Shown: piece by piece, positions 23,127-31,308 of the stretch | How the letters are laid out: each line of letters opens with the position of its first letter | How positions within the stretch are numbered: position 1 is the stretch's first letter | From: Dehalococcoidia bacterium | Lineage (GTDB): Bacteria > Chloroflexota > Dehalococcoidia > Bin125 | Reading direction: 5' to 3' | Assembly: GCA_022822375.1 (NCBI GenBank) | Contig: JAJEBU010000103.1 | Coordinates: 1-40,404 of the forward strand | DNA length: 40,404 bases | Made by a program: the position numbers and the translations under genes | The notes under the pieces: generated by a model | The model's database searches: none | The model's input: the letters and a program-made list of their open reading frames with translations, nothing else | What the model was told of the DNA's origin: nothing

Positions 23127-25235
23127 ATGAACGCGACGGTAACCGATCAGCTCGGCGGTCTCGCCTGGTCTGAAGACCCGCAGGGCGACAACCAGGCGGC
23201 ACTGCGGATCGACATCGAGGGCGATGCGCCGCGCTCGATCCCGCTGCCGCGGCGCGGGCCAATCACGATCTCGCAGTTCGGCGACGCCGAGACGCTCGAC
23301 GCGGTTCGGTCGGCGCTGCTGCAGGCCGAACTCGATCTCGGCGGGCCCGCTGTGCTGCGCTGGAAGGCGTATGGCTCCGGCACCATTGACACATCCGACG
23401 CACGGCTGATTGACGATCCACTGCCCTGGGGCGGCGCGCCCGGCCGCGGATTGCCGCAGACGCCGCACCCGAACGACCAATGGTCGCGCGCCAACGCCGG
23501 CGAGGTCATCCCCAACGTGATGACGCCGCTCAGCTGGTCGATCATCGCCGATCCGCTCGATCGCGGCTTCCATGCGCCGTGGGGAGACTGGACCGACGGA
23601 CGCCGATTCGTGGCGCTGTACGACGGCTACGTCTACTTCAATGTCGGACTGATGATGGAGCTGATTCGAGATCGGCTGGGCTTCAGCGGCACGCATTTCC
23701 TGGAAGCGATCGGCGGTCCAGAGGCGGCTGATCAAGTCGAGGCCGGCGGCAACGGCGAGCAATCGACCAGCATCCGCTGGCGAACCATGCTGCCGCGCCT
23801 GCCGTTCATGCTGCGTTGGCTGCGGGACCAGGATCGGATGCCCGCGCGCTGGCCTGAGATGCGTCGCAGCGCCGAAGCCGAGCGCGACCGACTGCGGTCG
23901 CTCGACGCCACCGCGCTCAGCGACCGGCAGATCCTCCGCGAGTTGAGCCGTTCAGCGGCCGAGAGCGAGCGCCAGACCGTCTTCCTGATGCGCGCCCAGT
24001 CTGCCGTCTACGGCGCCACGCAAGGCTTGCTCTGGTCGACCGACCGCTGGCTGGGCCGCAACCTGCGTCATCTCTCGCTGGCCGTGCTGCAAGGGCTGCC
24101 CGGCGTGCGCACACAAGACGGCAATCTCGCACTGCGTCGGATCGCGGTACGTGCCGCGTCAGACGCGGAAGCCGCGGCCGTGGTCCGCAGCGAGAGCGCG
24201 GACCAGCTGTGGACCGCGCTGCACTCCGACGCGCTGCCCGCAGCGCTGACGTGGCTGCGCGATGCGCTCGACGCGTTCATGGCCGAGTACGGTCACCGCG
24301 CCGCCGGCGAGCTCGAAGCAGCGGAGCCGCGCTGGATCGAACAGCCGTCGCTGATCCTCGATACCTTTCGCGATTATGTCCTGCATCCCGAAGCCAACAA
24401 CCCTGACGAACTGGTCGAGCGCCAGCACCAGGAACGACGCAACGCGGAGCGCGAGATCCGGTCGCGTCTGCTCGCCGGCGGCTGGTTGGGCCGTGTCCGT
24501 TGGCTGCTGTTCCGCGCCCAGATTCAGCAAGCGCGACAACTGCAACCGCTGCGGGAGAATCCGAAGTTCAGTCTGCTCGAACTCTCGCTCCAACAGCGCC
24601 GACTCTGGCACGAGCTCGCCGATCGCTGGATCGAGCGCGGTGTCATCGCCGATCGCGGCGACATCTACTACCTCCTGTTCGAGGAGCTCGCGACGCTGAC
24701 GCGCCGCGCCGAGGAGCCGGTCTTCGCGGCCAGAATGCGCAGCCGCATTCGCCGCCGTCGACGCCAGTTCGAGGCCTGGAAGCAGTCACCCGCCGCGCCG
24801 CTTCGAGACCGCTCGGGCGATCCGATCACCGCTCAACGAGATGCGCCGTCGGCCTCCGTGGCCGAAGCGCCATCAAGCTCGGCTGGCATGGACGAATCCG
24901 CGCTGCCGATCATCCTGAGCGGCATCGCGGCATCGACGGGACGGGTCGAGGGCCGAGCGCACGTCGCCGACTCCGCGACGGCCGGCCGCGATCTGACGCC
25001 GGGCGACATCCTCGTGGCCCGCTTCACTGATCCGGGCTGGACGCCGGTCTTCCCGTTGGCCGCGGCCGTGGTGACGGAGATCGGCGGCGTGCTCAGTCAC
25101 GGCGCCATCGTGGCGAGGGAGTTCGGCATTCCCGCCGTGGTCAACGTGCAGCAGGTGACCACACAGATTCAGTCAGGAGACCTGCTGCAGGTCGACGGAT
25201 CGAGTGGCCAGGTGACCATCGTCGAGCGCGCCTGA
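23127..25235 (+). CDS. PEP-utilizing enzyme/PEP synthase-like protein without an ATP-binding domain
   Basis: The 702-residue protein ends with a clear PEP-utilizer mobile (phosphohistidine) domain: PGDILVARFTDPGWTPVF and TEIGGVLSHGAIVAREFGIPAVV, where the His of SHG is the phosphorylated residue. The N-terminal part has VIPNVMTPLSWSI and YDGYVYFNVGLMMEL, as in the central region of PEP synthase-like and rifampicin phosphotransferase-like proteins. The usual N-terminal ATP-grasp domain is absent. It may therefore use a partner for nucleotide binding or have another role. The ATG at 23127 appears leaderless. Confidence 0.75.
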   Translation: MNATVTDQLGGLAWSEDPQGDNQAALRIDIEGDAPRSIPLPRRGPITISQFGDAETLDAVRSALLQAELDLGGPAVLRWKAYGSGTIDTSDARLIDDPLPWGGAPGRGLPQTPHPNDQWSRANAGEVIPNVMTPLSWSIIADPLDRGFHAPWGDWTDGRRFVALYDGYVYFNVGLMMELIRDRLGFSGTHFLEAIGGPEAADQVEAGGNGEQSTSIRWRTMLPRLPFMLRWLRDQDRMPARWPEMRRSAEAERDRLRSLDATALSDRQILRELSRSAAESERQTVFLMRAQSAVYGATQGLLWSTDRWLGRNLRHLSLAVLQGLPGVRTQDGNLALRRIAVRAASDAEAAAVVRSESADQLWTALHSDALPAALTWLRDALDAFMAEYGHRAAGELEAAEPRWIEQPSLILDTFRDYVLHPEANNPDELVERQHQERRNAEREIRSRLLAGGWLGRVRWLLFRAQIQQARQLQPLRENPKFSLLELSLQQRRLWHELADRWIERGVIADRGDIYYLLFEELATLTRRAEEPVFAARMRSRIRRRRRQFEAWKQSPAAPLRDRSGDPITAQRDAPSASVAEAPSSSAGMDESALPIILSGIAASTGRVEGRAHVADSATAGRDLTPGDILVARFTDPGWTPVFPLAAAVVTEIGGVLSHGAIVAREFGIPAVVNVQQVTTQIQSGDLLQVDGSSGQVTIVERA

Positions 25236-25262
25236 TCCACGTCCCCGTCATCCCAGCGACCG

Positions 25263-26195
25263 CTAGGTCAGCGGCGGCGATGGGTCGAGCAACGACTTCG
25301 TCTGGCCGTCGACGAGGAGCGGCATGTAGGTCCAGCCCGCGAGCAGCAGCGGATCGACGCTGCGCAGCGCCGTCGATGCCAGCTCCCGCTCCACGCTCGG
25401 CGCGAGCGTGACCATCGCGGCAATCCGGAACTGTCCGCCGATCGCGTCGGCCGCCTCGTCAGCGTCGCGCAGCGAACGGCGCATGAGCCGCCGAATCGCG
25501 CGCCCGTCCATCACCGATGTCGGCGGGGCACAGAGCACCATTGGTTCTTGCAGCCCGTCGATCCGTTGGATGCGCCAGCTGTCCTCGCCCTTGACCGTTG
25601 TCGCGGTCCCGTCAGAACGGATGCCATTCGCCACCAGCACCAGAAAGTCGACCATCTGCGTGATCTTGGTCTCATCCTCTGGCAACCGGTGGATGTTGGA
25701 GGCGTCGAGTTGATACTCGCCCATCACTTGGCCCGTGAACTTCGCCCAATGCTGAGACAATCCGCCCAGCACGCTCATGTAGGAGCCGTCGCTGCCGGTC
25801 TTGCGAACGGCGACATCGACTGGAAATGCCGCTTCGCCGCGCTGACCGATGTCCAGCCCACGCGCTGCCTCGGCAATCAGGCCTGCGGCGTGGTCGGCGT
25901 CCGACGGCAAGGCTGCACCGGGAGGAATCCAGACCGCGGCGTCTCGGGCGCCGTAGGCATGCAGCCGCTCTTCGAGTGCCACCTTGGCCGCGAGCAGCGC
26001 GGGGTCTGACTCCGCCGCGTCCAGATCAAACAGCGGGCAGACGGCGAGCGCGCCGTCCGCGCCGTTGGCGCGAATCGGGAGTGCTGCGCCGCTCGCGCGG
26101 GAGAGATCGGCCGTCACATCGGTGGCGCCGGCCTGGACCAGCGCATCGCAGGTCATCGATGCGGCGAGACGAACCAGCTGGGCGCGGATGTCCAT
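25263..26195 (-). CDS. Hypothetical protein
   Basis: The 310-residue soluble protein is of no family I recognise. It has an Ala-rich N-terminus, a central more conserved-looking stretch (GGLSQHWAKFTGQVMGEYQLD), and ends in SPPLT. There is no signal peptide and no membrane segment. Codon use matches the neighbours. TACGCT lies 6 bases before the ATG, suggesting a leaderless transcript. It converges with the PEP-utilizer gene, with 27 bases between stops. Confidence 0.7.
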   Translation of the reverse strand: MDIRAQLVRLAASMTCDALVQAGATDVTADLSRASGAALPIRANGADGALAVCPLFDLDAAESDPALLAAKVALEERLHAYGARDAAVWIPPGAALPSDADHAAGLIAEAARGLDIGQRGEAAFPVDVAVRKTGSDGSYMSVLGGLSQHWAKFTGQVMGEYQLDASNIHRLPEDETKITQMVDFLVLVANGIRSDGTATTVKGEDSWRIQRIDGLQEPMVLCAPPTSVMDGRAIRRLMRRSLRDADEAADAIGGQFRIAAMVTLAPSVERELASTALRSVDPLLLAGWTYMPLLVDGQTKSLLDPSPPLT

Positions 26196-26201
26196 CGGTC
26201 A

Positions 26202-26207
26202 AGCGTA
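26202..26207 (-). promoter_or_regulatory. -10-like hexamer TACGCT for the 25263 gene
   Basis: TACGCT, six bases, then the ATG at 26195. The same hexamer is used before selenoprotein copy 2. Confidence 0.4.
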
Positions 26208-26234
26208 TCGCAGCGATCGCATGCGACCGTTCAG

Positions 26235-27506
26235 CTACCAGTACAGCAGACCGGCGACGGCGCCCGTCATGCAGGTGGCCATGGTCCCGGCGAGGATTGA
26301 CTTGATCCCAAGACTGGCCAGTTCAGCGCGCCGCTCGGGCACGATCGCGGAAAGTCCGCCCAGCATGATGCCGAGGCTGCCAACGTTGGCGAAGCCGCAG
26401 AGGGCATAGGCCATGATCAGCGCGCTCTTCTCGGTCAGGGCGCCTGCCGGCAGGTTCGACATGTCGAGGTACGCGACCAGCTCATTGAGCACGACCTTGG
26501 TGCCCAGCAGTTGGCCGGCGTCGACGGCATCGGACCAGGGCACGCCCAGTAGCCAGACGACCGGCGCCAGCAGCCAACCGAAGACTCGCTGCAGGGTCAG
26601 GTCAGCGCCGTCGACGGCAGGCAACGCAGCGAGGATGATGTTGGCCAGTTCAACCAGCGCGACAAACACGATCAGCATCGCAATGATGTAGCCCAACAGG
26701 CGCAGTCCATCGAAGGCGCCCCGTGTGAGCGCGTCGATCCCGTTGTCGTAGATGCGCGCAAACTCGATGGACGCATCACCAACCGCATCATCAACATCAT
26801 CAACCGAGTCGTCGCCGCGCGGGACCAGAATCAGCGCGATCACGACGGCCGCCGGGGCGCTGATGATCGACGCGGTCAGCAGATGTCCGGCCGGGTCGGG
26901 GATGATCCCGTCCAGGGTCACCGAGTACAGCACGTAGACGGTGCCGGCGATCGTGGCCATGCCGCCGGTCATGACGATGAAGAGGTCGGAGCGGCTCATC
27001 GTCTGCAGATACGGTCTGACCAGCAATGGTGCTTCGACCATACCGAGGAAGACGTTGGCGGCGGTCGCAAAACTGGCCGCGCCGCTGACGCTGAGGGTCT
27101 GACTGATCGCGAATGCGAAGCCGCGGACGAGCAGGGGCAGGACTCGGTAGTGATAGAGCGCCGCCGACAGCGCCCCCACGACAATCACGAGCGGCAGCGA
27201 CCGAAAGCCGAAGATGAACGCCGCGCCGGGGTACGACTCCTCGAACGGCAGCGGACCACCGCCGAGATAGCCGAACACCAACGTCGTACCGGCCTCGGAG
27301 GATCGCACGAGCGCATCGACGCCGTCGCCGATCCATTCGAACACGATCTGAGCTCCGGGCAGCTTGATCAGCAGCAGGGCCAGGGCGAATTGGACGAGGA
27401 ATCCGGCGGCCGCGGTGCGCAGCGGGAAAGCGCGTCGATTCTCACTGAGCGCCCAGGCGAGCGCGACGATCAGCGCGATCCCGAGCACCGCCTGGACGTA
27501 AAGCAT
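26235..27506 (-). CDS. Concentrative nucleoside transporter (CNT/NupC family)
   Basis: This 423-residue polytopic membrane protein has CNT signatures: GAAFIFGF, the SVSGAASFATAANVFLGMVEAP segment (split here by residue type), GGMATIAGTVYVLY, and ALCGFANVGSLGIMLGGLSAIVP near the C-terminus. It imports nucleosides with H+ or Na+. I took the ATG at 27506; a GTG at 27518 adds four residues, and neither start has a strong ribosome-binding site. The acidic loop DDSVDDVDDAVGDAS in the middle is unusual for the family. Confidence 0.9.
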   Translation of the reverse strand: MLYVQAVLGIALIVALAWALSENRRAFPLRTAAAGFLVQFALALLLIKLPGAQIVFEWIGDGVDALVRSSEAGTTLVFGYLGGGPLPFEESYPGAAFIFGFRSLPLVIVVGALSAALYHYRVLPLLVRGFAFAISQTLSVSGAASFATAANVFLGMVEAPLLVRPYLQTMSRSDLFIVMTGGMATIAGTVYVLYSVTLDGIIPDPAGHLLTASIISAPAAVVIALILVPRGDDSVDDVDDAVGDASIEFARIYDNGIDALTRGAFDGLRLLGYIIAMLIVFVALVELANIILAALPAVDGADLTLQRVFGWLLAPVVWLLGVPWSDAVDAGQLLGTKVVLNELVAYLDMSNLPAGALTEKSALIMAYALCGFANVGSLGIMLGGLSAIVPERRAELASLGIKSILAGTMATCMTGAVAGLLYW

Positions 27507-27661
27507 GCGTGGACCCACCCGAACGACGGCGGCCGTCTGCCGATCCGTGTTCTACCTTAGCGGGCGCGGATCGCGCATAGCGGAGAGCATCAGCGCCGCG
27601 CAAGGACGCGGACGCACCAGGCTATCGCCGAGAGGAAGGCAGAGAGCTGGTCGCTTGGACG

Positions 27662-27874
27662 CTAGCGAGGCATGCGCGGGCGGCGCACCTTGACCATCGC
27701 CCGTCGACGCCGGCGCGCAGCGCGGCGCTCGGCCTGGCGCTGCTTTTCCCGATTGCTGATGAACCGGCGCCGCCGCCGCGCTTCTTGCAGCACGCCGTCT
27801 CGCTGCACCATTTTGTTGAAGCGGCGGAGGAGCGCTTCCGGGCTCTCCTGATCTTTGCGGCTCACCAGTAGCAT
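27662..27874 (-). CDS. rpsU: Ribosomal protein bS21
   Basis: The 70-residue, strongly basic protein matches bS21: ESPEALLRRFNKMVQRDGVLQE followed by the Arg-rich helix. It has a slightly longer basic tail than E. coli S21. It works in translation initiation near the anti-Shine-Dalgarno region. Upstream on the same strand there is a possible promoter, TTGTCG (27942-27947), 16 bases, TCTAAC (27920-27925), so the gene is probably transcribed on its own. Confidence 0.93.
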   Translation of the reverse strand: MLLVSRKDQESPEALLRRFNKMVQRDGVLQEARRRRRFISNREKQRQAERRAARRRRRAMVKVRRPRMPR

Positions 27875-27958
27875 GGGCGGTCGATTCCTCAGTCTTGGTT
27901 GGGTCGTCGTTGTCTTGCGGTTAGAGTCTATCAGGCTTGCTCGACAATACCCCAGGCA

Positions 27959-27995
27959 CCACCGAGCCCCGTGCTCAGCGCACGGGGCTCGGTGG
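27959..27995. terminator. Strong 16-base-pair hairpin
   Basis: The arms are perfectly complementary over 16 pairs around a TCAGC loop and lie 35 bases beyond the stop of the 28030 gene. No U-tract follows. It is a likely GC-rich terminator for that gene, placed just before the bS21 promoter. Confidence 0.6.
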
Positions 27996-28029
27996 GTCGA
28001 ACGAGCCGGAGACGGCGGCGCATGTTGTC

Positions 28030-28758
28030 CTAGCTGACACCATCCGTGCGTCGGCTGATCAGCTGCGACAGAGCGGCGACGCCGAAGGTCAGCAACGCGG
28101 TGATTGCCACGGCGATCGGCCAGCGATTGGCCTCGTCGCTGGACAGCAGACCGCCAGTGCCTGTGCCCGGCGCCGTCGGTGTGACGGCTTCGGTTTGTTC
28201 ATCGCCGTCCATCATCCCGTCGTCATCTTCCTCCATCATCCCGTCATTTTCCATCATGTCGTCAGAGTCGTCTTCCATCATGTCGTCGTCTTCCATCATG
28301 CTGTCAGAGTCGTCCTCCATCATGTCGTCAGAGCTGGCAGTCTCGAGCATGTCTGCATCGCCATCCGCACCAGAGCTGAGCTCGAGCATGACCCGCATCG
28401 GGCAAGTCTCCCAGGTCTGACCGGCCTCGAAGCCGTTGACGACGAGGAGGACATTGCACGGCTGCTCCTCGATGTCGCTGGTTGGGACTTCAATGATCCA
28501 AGAGCCGCTCTCGGAGACGAGCGCGGACGCGACAACCTCACCACCGATGATGGCGGCGATCTCTGTGCCCGTGGGCAGCGGCTGGCCATCAATGGTGATG
28601 TCGCCGCCAAAGCCGTAGAACGAGTGCGTCGTCGTGGTTTGAGCATCGGCCGAATTCATGCTGATCACGGCTGCAGAGAGCGTCACGGCCAAGCCCACAG
28701 CGAGCAAGCTGAGCCTGCGCCAGCTCTGACGTCCAAAGAGTTGAGTTGCGACGTGCAT
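28030..28758 (-). CDS. Secreted surface protein with Met/Asp/Glu repeat region
   Basis: The 242-residue protein has an N-terminal signal peptide (about residues 15-38, cleavage near SADA-Q). A small globular beta-rich domain with two cysteines (EEQPC, WETCP) follows. Then comes a repeat region of about 50 residues built from DDMMEDDS-like units, and a Gly/Thr spacer. One C-terminal membrane segment ends in RR. GAGAGGA precedes the ATG. The layout suggests display on the outer membrane face, with the acidic Met-rich stalk possibly binding metal. I do not recognise a named family. The 191 bases upstream hold a TTCACT-TTCG-AGTGAA hairpin (28786-28801). Confidence 0.75.
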   Translation of the reverse strand: MHVATQLFGRQSWRRLSLLAVGLAVTLSAAVISMNSADAQTTTTHSFYGFGGDITIDGQPLPTGTEIAAIIGGEVVASALVSESGSWIIEVPTSDIEEQPCNVLLVVNGFEAGQTWETCPMRVMLELSSGADGDADMLETASSDDMMEDDSDSMMEDDDMMEDDSDDMMENDGMMEEDDDGMMDGDEQTEAVTPTAPGTGTGGLLSSDEANRWPIAVAITALLTFGVAALSQLISRRTDGVS

Positions 28759-28949
28759 CTGACAGTCCTCTCACCACTGAATGGCTTCACTTTCGAGTGA
28801 AAGAGGACCGGACACAACTTTTCCGTAACCCGCGCGGGCGGGGATTTACGGCGGCTGAACATTGACGCTGCACATCGTGGCAGCGTGTCAGCGGAGTGTT
28901 ACGCGAGCGAGGCGCTCGTGGGCGGCAGAGACGCCAGAAACACTGGCGG

Positions 28950-30272
28950 CTAGCGGTTCAGGCTGGACATTGCCTGCGGCGAGATTCCGACGGGTTCCGC
29001 GTCGTCGGGCAGATCGAACGGGCCCGGCAGGTCGAGTTCCTTGGCCATCTCGCGGACGGCCGGCAGCACCTCTTCGCCCATCAGCCGCAGCGAGCGCATC
29101 GAATCCTCGTGTGACATCGAGCCGTCGCCGTCCCAGAAGCAGATGCTGCCCGGGCGGATGAACTCCAGCACGTGGCGAATCTTGGGCAGCACCGTCTTCG
29201 GGGTGCCAGAGATGATCGAGTACGACTCGGTCAGTTCCTGGTACGTGTCGTCGGTATCGGCGAAGCTCTCTGCCGCGTCCAGCCGCAGTCCGCGGTAGTC
29301 CTTGGGATCGACGTCGCCTGCGCCGCGTGACTCCTCGACGTGGCGCACGCCGGCGGTTGGCAAGAGGCGACGGCGGTCAATCATGCCGGGCAGATTCTGG
29401 ATGTGCCGTTTGACGTCGCCGCGCGATCCCTCGAGGAAGATGTTGCCGGGACCGGTGAGGTACTTGCGGCCGACTTCTTCAGCGAGTTCCTCGGTCTCGT
29501 CGACGTGCACCTTCCAGAGATATCCGCGGTGTTGCGGGCCGGCCTCATAGCCGAACTCGGCCGCAACCTTGTCGTAGTAGGCGAATGAGTCGCGCGTCGG
29601 CGTGAGGCGGGTCGCCAGCATCACATACGGGTAGCGGTGCTCGGCTGCCCAGGCCACCGTCCGCTGCGAGACCGCACCGGGAATCCAAATCGGCGGATGT
29701 GGTCGCTGCAACGGCTTCGACCACGGGTTGACGTAGCGGTAGTCGTAGTGCTCGCCCTCCCAGCGGAACGGACCGGCGTCGGTCCAGGCTTTGACGACCA
29801 GGTCGTGGGCTTCTTGGTAGCGCTCCCAGTTGTAGGGCGATTGGGAGTTGTGGGCGAGCGATTCACGACCGGTGCCGCGCACCCAGCCAGTGATCAGCCG
29901 TCCGCCGGAGATCATGTCAATCTCGGCCAGCGTTTCGGCCAGCCAGAGCGGGTCCTCCCAGATCGGCAGGATGTTGCCCAGCAGGCAGATCTTGGCGCGC
30001 TCGGTGATTCGCGCGAGGATCGCAGCCTCGACGTTCAGCACCGATCCCATGCAGAACGGCGTCGAATGGTGCTCGTTGAGGATGATCCCGTCAAAGCCGG
30101 CGTTCTCCGCTGCCACGGCCTCATCAAGGTAGCGATGGTAGAGGTTCGCCCCCAGCACCGGGTCGTACTCATCGTTGGACGAGTCAAGGTCAGTCAAACG
30201 CCGACCCGTTCGCCCCCACCAGGAAGCTTCAGGGTCCTGATACGGCCGCTCGGTAAACCAACCAATGAACAT
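28950..30272 (-). CDS. LLM-class flavin-dependent oxidoreductase
   Basis: The 440-residue luciferase-like TIM-barrel protein has an N-terminal GWFTERPYQ and AENAGFDGIILNEHHSTPF. RLITGWVRGTGRES is the usual flavin phosphate-binding region, and RPHPPIWIPGAVS follows. These enzymes use FMNH2 or F420 to oxygenate or reduce organic substrates; the substrate cannot be told. GGAGG stands 6 bases before the ATG. VapC lies 72 bases upstream on the same strand. Confidence 0.9.
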   Translation of the reverse strand: MFIGWFTERPYQDPEASWWGRTGRRLTDLDSSNDEYDPVLGANLYHRYLDEAVAAENAGFDGIILNEHHSTPFCMGSVLNVEAAILARITERAKICLLGNILPIWEDPLWLAETLAEIDMISGGRLITGWVRGTGRESLAHNSQSPYNWERYQEAHDLVVKAWTDAGPFRWEGEHYDYRYVNPWSKPLQRPHPPIWIPGAVSQRTVAWAAEHRYPYVMLATRLTPTRDSFAYYDKVAAEFGYEAGPQHRGYLWKVHVDETEELAEEVGRKYLTGPGNIFLEGSRGDVKRHIQNLPGMIDRRRLLPTAGVRHVEESRGAGDVDPKDYRGLRLDAAESFADTDDTYQELTESYSIISGTPKTVLPKIRHVLEFIRPGSICFWDGDGSMSHEDSMRSLRLMGEEVLPAVREMAKELDLPGPFDLPDDAEPVGISPQAMSSLNR

Positions 30273-30344
30273 CGTCCACCTCCAAGCCCAATGTCACGCT
30301 CTCCCAAAGGTACCTCACGAGAGATCCCAACCGGGGAGCGAGAT

Positions 30345-30737
30345 TCAGCGGATGAGCTCAATGTCCGCAACCGCGTCGAGATTGGCTCGCTGCCAGGGGC
30401 CATCGGCAGTCAGGATTCGGGCGTTGAGCCGGATGCCGACCGCAATGCAACACCTGTCACCGAGCGACAACCCAGCTGCTCTCGTCTCGGCATAGAGGAA
30501 GCCGGCCACCATCGCGTCCTCTTCAGTGAGGGGCGCGATGCTGATGTTCAAGGCATCAGTCGCCTCGAGGATTTCTTCAGGGTCGAACGCGTATCTGCAG
30601 AGCTTCGTGATCACTTCGGCCAGATTGGGTGCTGGCAGAACGGCACCACGGATCAAGGCTGCTTCGACGACGTCAGCGCCAGGCTCATCTTGCAGGAGCG
30701 CCAACACCGCGGAGGCGTCCAGAACGACATCATCCAT
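30345..30737 (-). CDS. PIN-domain toxin, VapC-like
   Basis: The 130-residue PIN-domain ribonuclease has VLDASAVLALLQDEPG (first acidic residue Asp6) and NLAEVITKL (Glu about 41). LSLGDRCCIAVGIRLNARILTADGPW supplies Asp near residues 94 and 112. This is the standard VapC metal site. Its ATG overlaps the end of the upstream antitoxin gene by 8 bases. The frame continues upstream but only as antitoxin shadow. Confidence 0.88.
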   Translation of the reverse strand: MDDVVLDASAVLALLQDEPGADVVEAALIRGAVLPAPNLAEVITKLCRYAFDPEEILEATDALNISIAPLTEEDAMVAGFLYAETRAAGLSLGDRCCIAVGIRLNARILTADGPWQRANLDAVADIELIR

Positions 30738-31062
30738 AGAGGCCCGAGTACTCGCGCTCATGCTCCGCTCGACGTTCTGCGGCGAGCTCCTCAGCGAGCG
30801 ACACGCCGGCAGGGACTCTGCGGGCCAGCAGTTCACGTATACCCGCGAGAGTTGCTTCAACCTCCTGGGGCGTGCGTGTGGGCCGCACGGCCGGCAAGGG
30901 AGTCGGCCCAGACTGGGCGACACCCTTGATCCATTGCAGCCGCGACGCGCGACCTCCGCCGGCGACCGTTGACCTGGCCGCCGACTGGTACGCGACGGCC
31001 GCTTCTTCTGCGACGTGCTGGGGCTCAGCCCCGCCCGTCGGGTATGCCCTGTCCGCCATCAT
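30730..31062 (-). CDS. Putative antitoxin, VapB-like
   Basis: The 110-residue protein is encoded just upstream of and overlapping VapC. Its C-terminus (VSLAEELAAERRAEHEREY) is a charged helix typical of antitoxins that wrap the toxin. I see no clear AbrB or ribbon-helix-helix domain in the N-terminal half, so the antitoxin role rests mainly on gene order, overlap and this tail. AGAGG precedes the start. Two ATG codons (31062, 31059) are possible. Confidence 0.65.
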   Translation of the reverse strand: MMADRAYPTGGAEPQHVAEEAAVAYQSAARSTVAGGGRASRLQWIKGVAQSGPTPLPAVRPTRTPQEVEATLAGIRELLARRVPAGVSLAEELAAERRAEHEREYSGLYG

Positions 31063-31086
31063 GCACCTCTGCTCGTACGTTCGTGC

Positions 31087-31104
31087 GGTTGCCCAACCAT
31101 GTTA
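31087..31104 (-). promoter_or_regulatory. Operator-like repeat and -10 of the vapBC-like operon
   Basis: GGTTG-CC-CAACC (31087-31098) directly follows a -10-like TAACAT read on the minus strand (31099-31104). It is enclosed by GTGC and GCAC. This is the place expected for autorepression by a toxin-antitoxin complex. Confidence 0.4.
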
Positions 31105-31179
31105 GCACCAACGCCCGCCCCTCGCTGGTGTCTCGTGCGTCGCTCACTCTGTGCAGGCAGCGTTACTCTGACGAGGGAG

Positions 31180-31255
31180 TGGCACGCCCGGAGGGATTCG
31201 AACCCCCGACCCCCAGGTCCGAAGCCTGGTGCTCTTTCCACTGAGCTACGGGCGC
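31180..31255 (-). tRNA. tRNA-Arg (anticodon TCG)
   Basis: This is a complete cloverleaf on the minus strand. The acceptor GCGCCCG pairs with CGGGCGT (one wobble). The anticodon stem CCAGG/CCTGG holds a loop CTTCGGA, giving anticodon TCG, and the T-loop is GGTTCGAATCC. CCA is encoded at 31180-31182. It reads CGA codons. Confidence 0.95.
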
Positions 31256-31308
31256 ATGCAACCGCGATCCTCAGCTTACCCCTCCCATTCGCGGGCGGTA
31301 GTGCACAG

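Noticed and set aside
29637-30929. 430-codon open frame opposite the LLM oxidoreductase and VapC
   Set aside because: Crosses two real genes on the other strand and has no domain.
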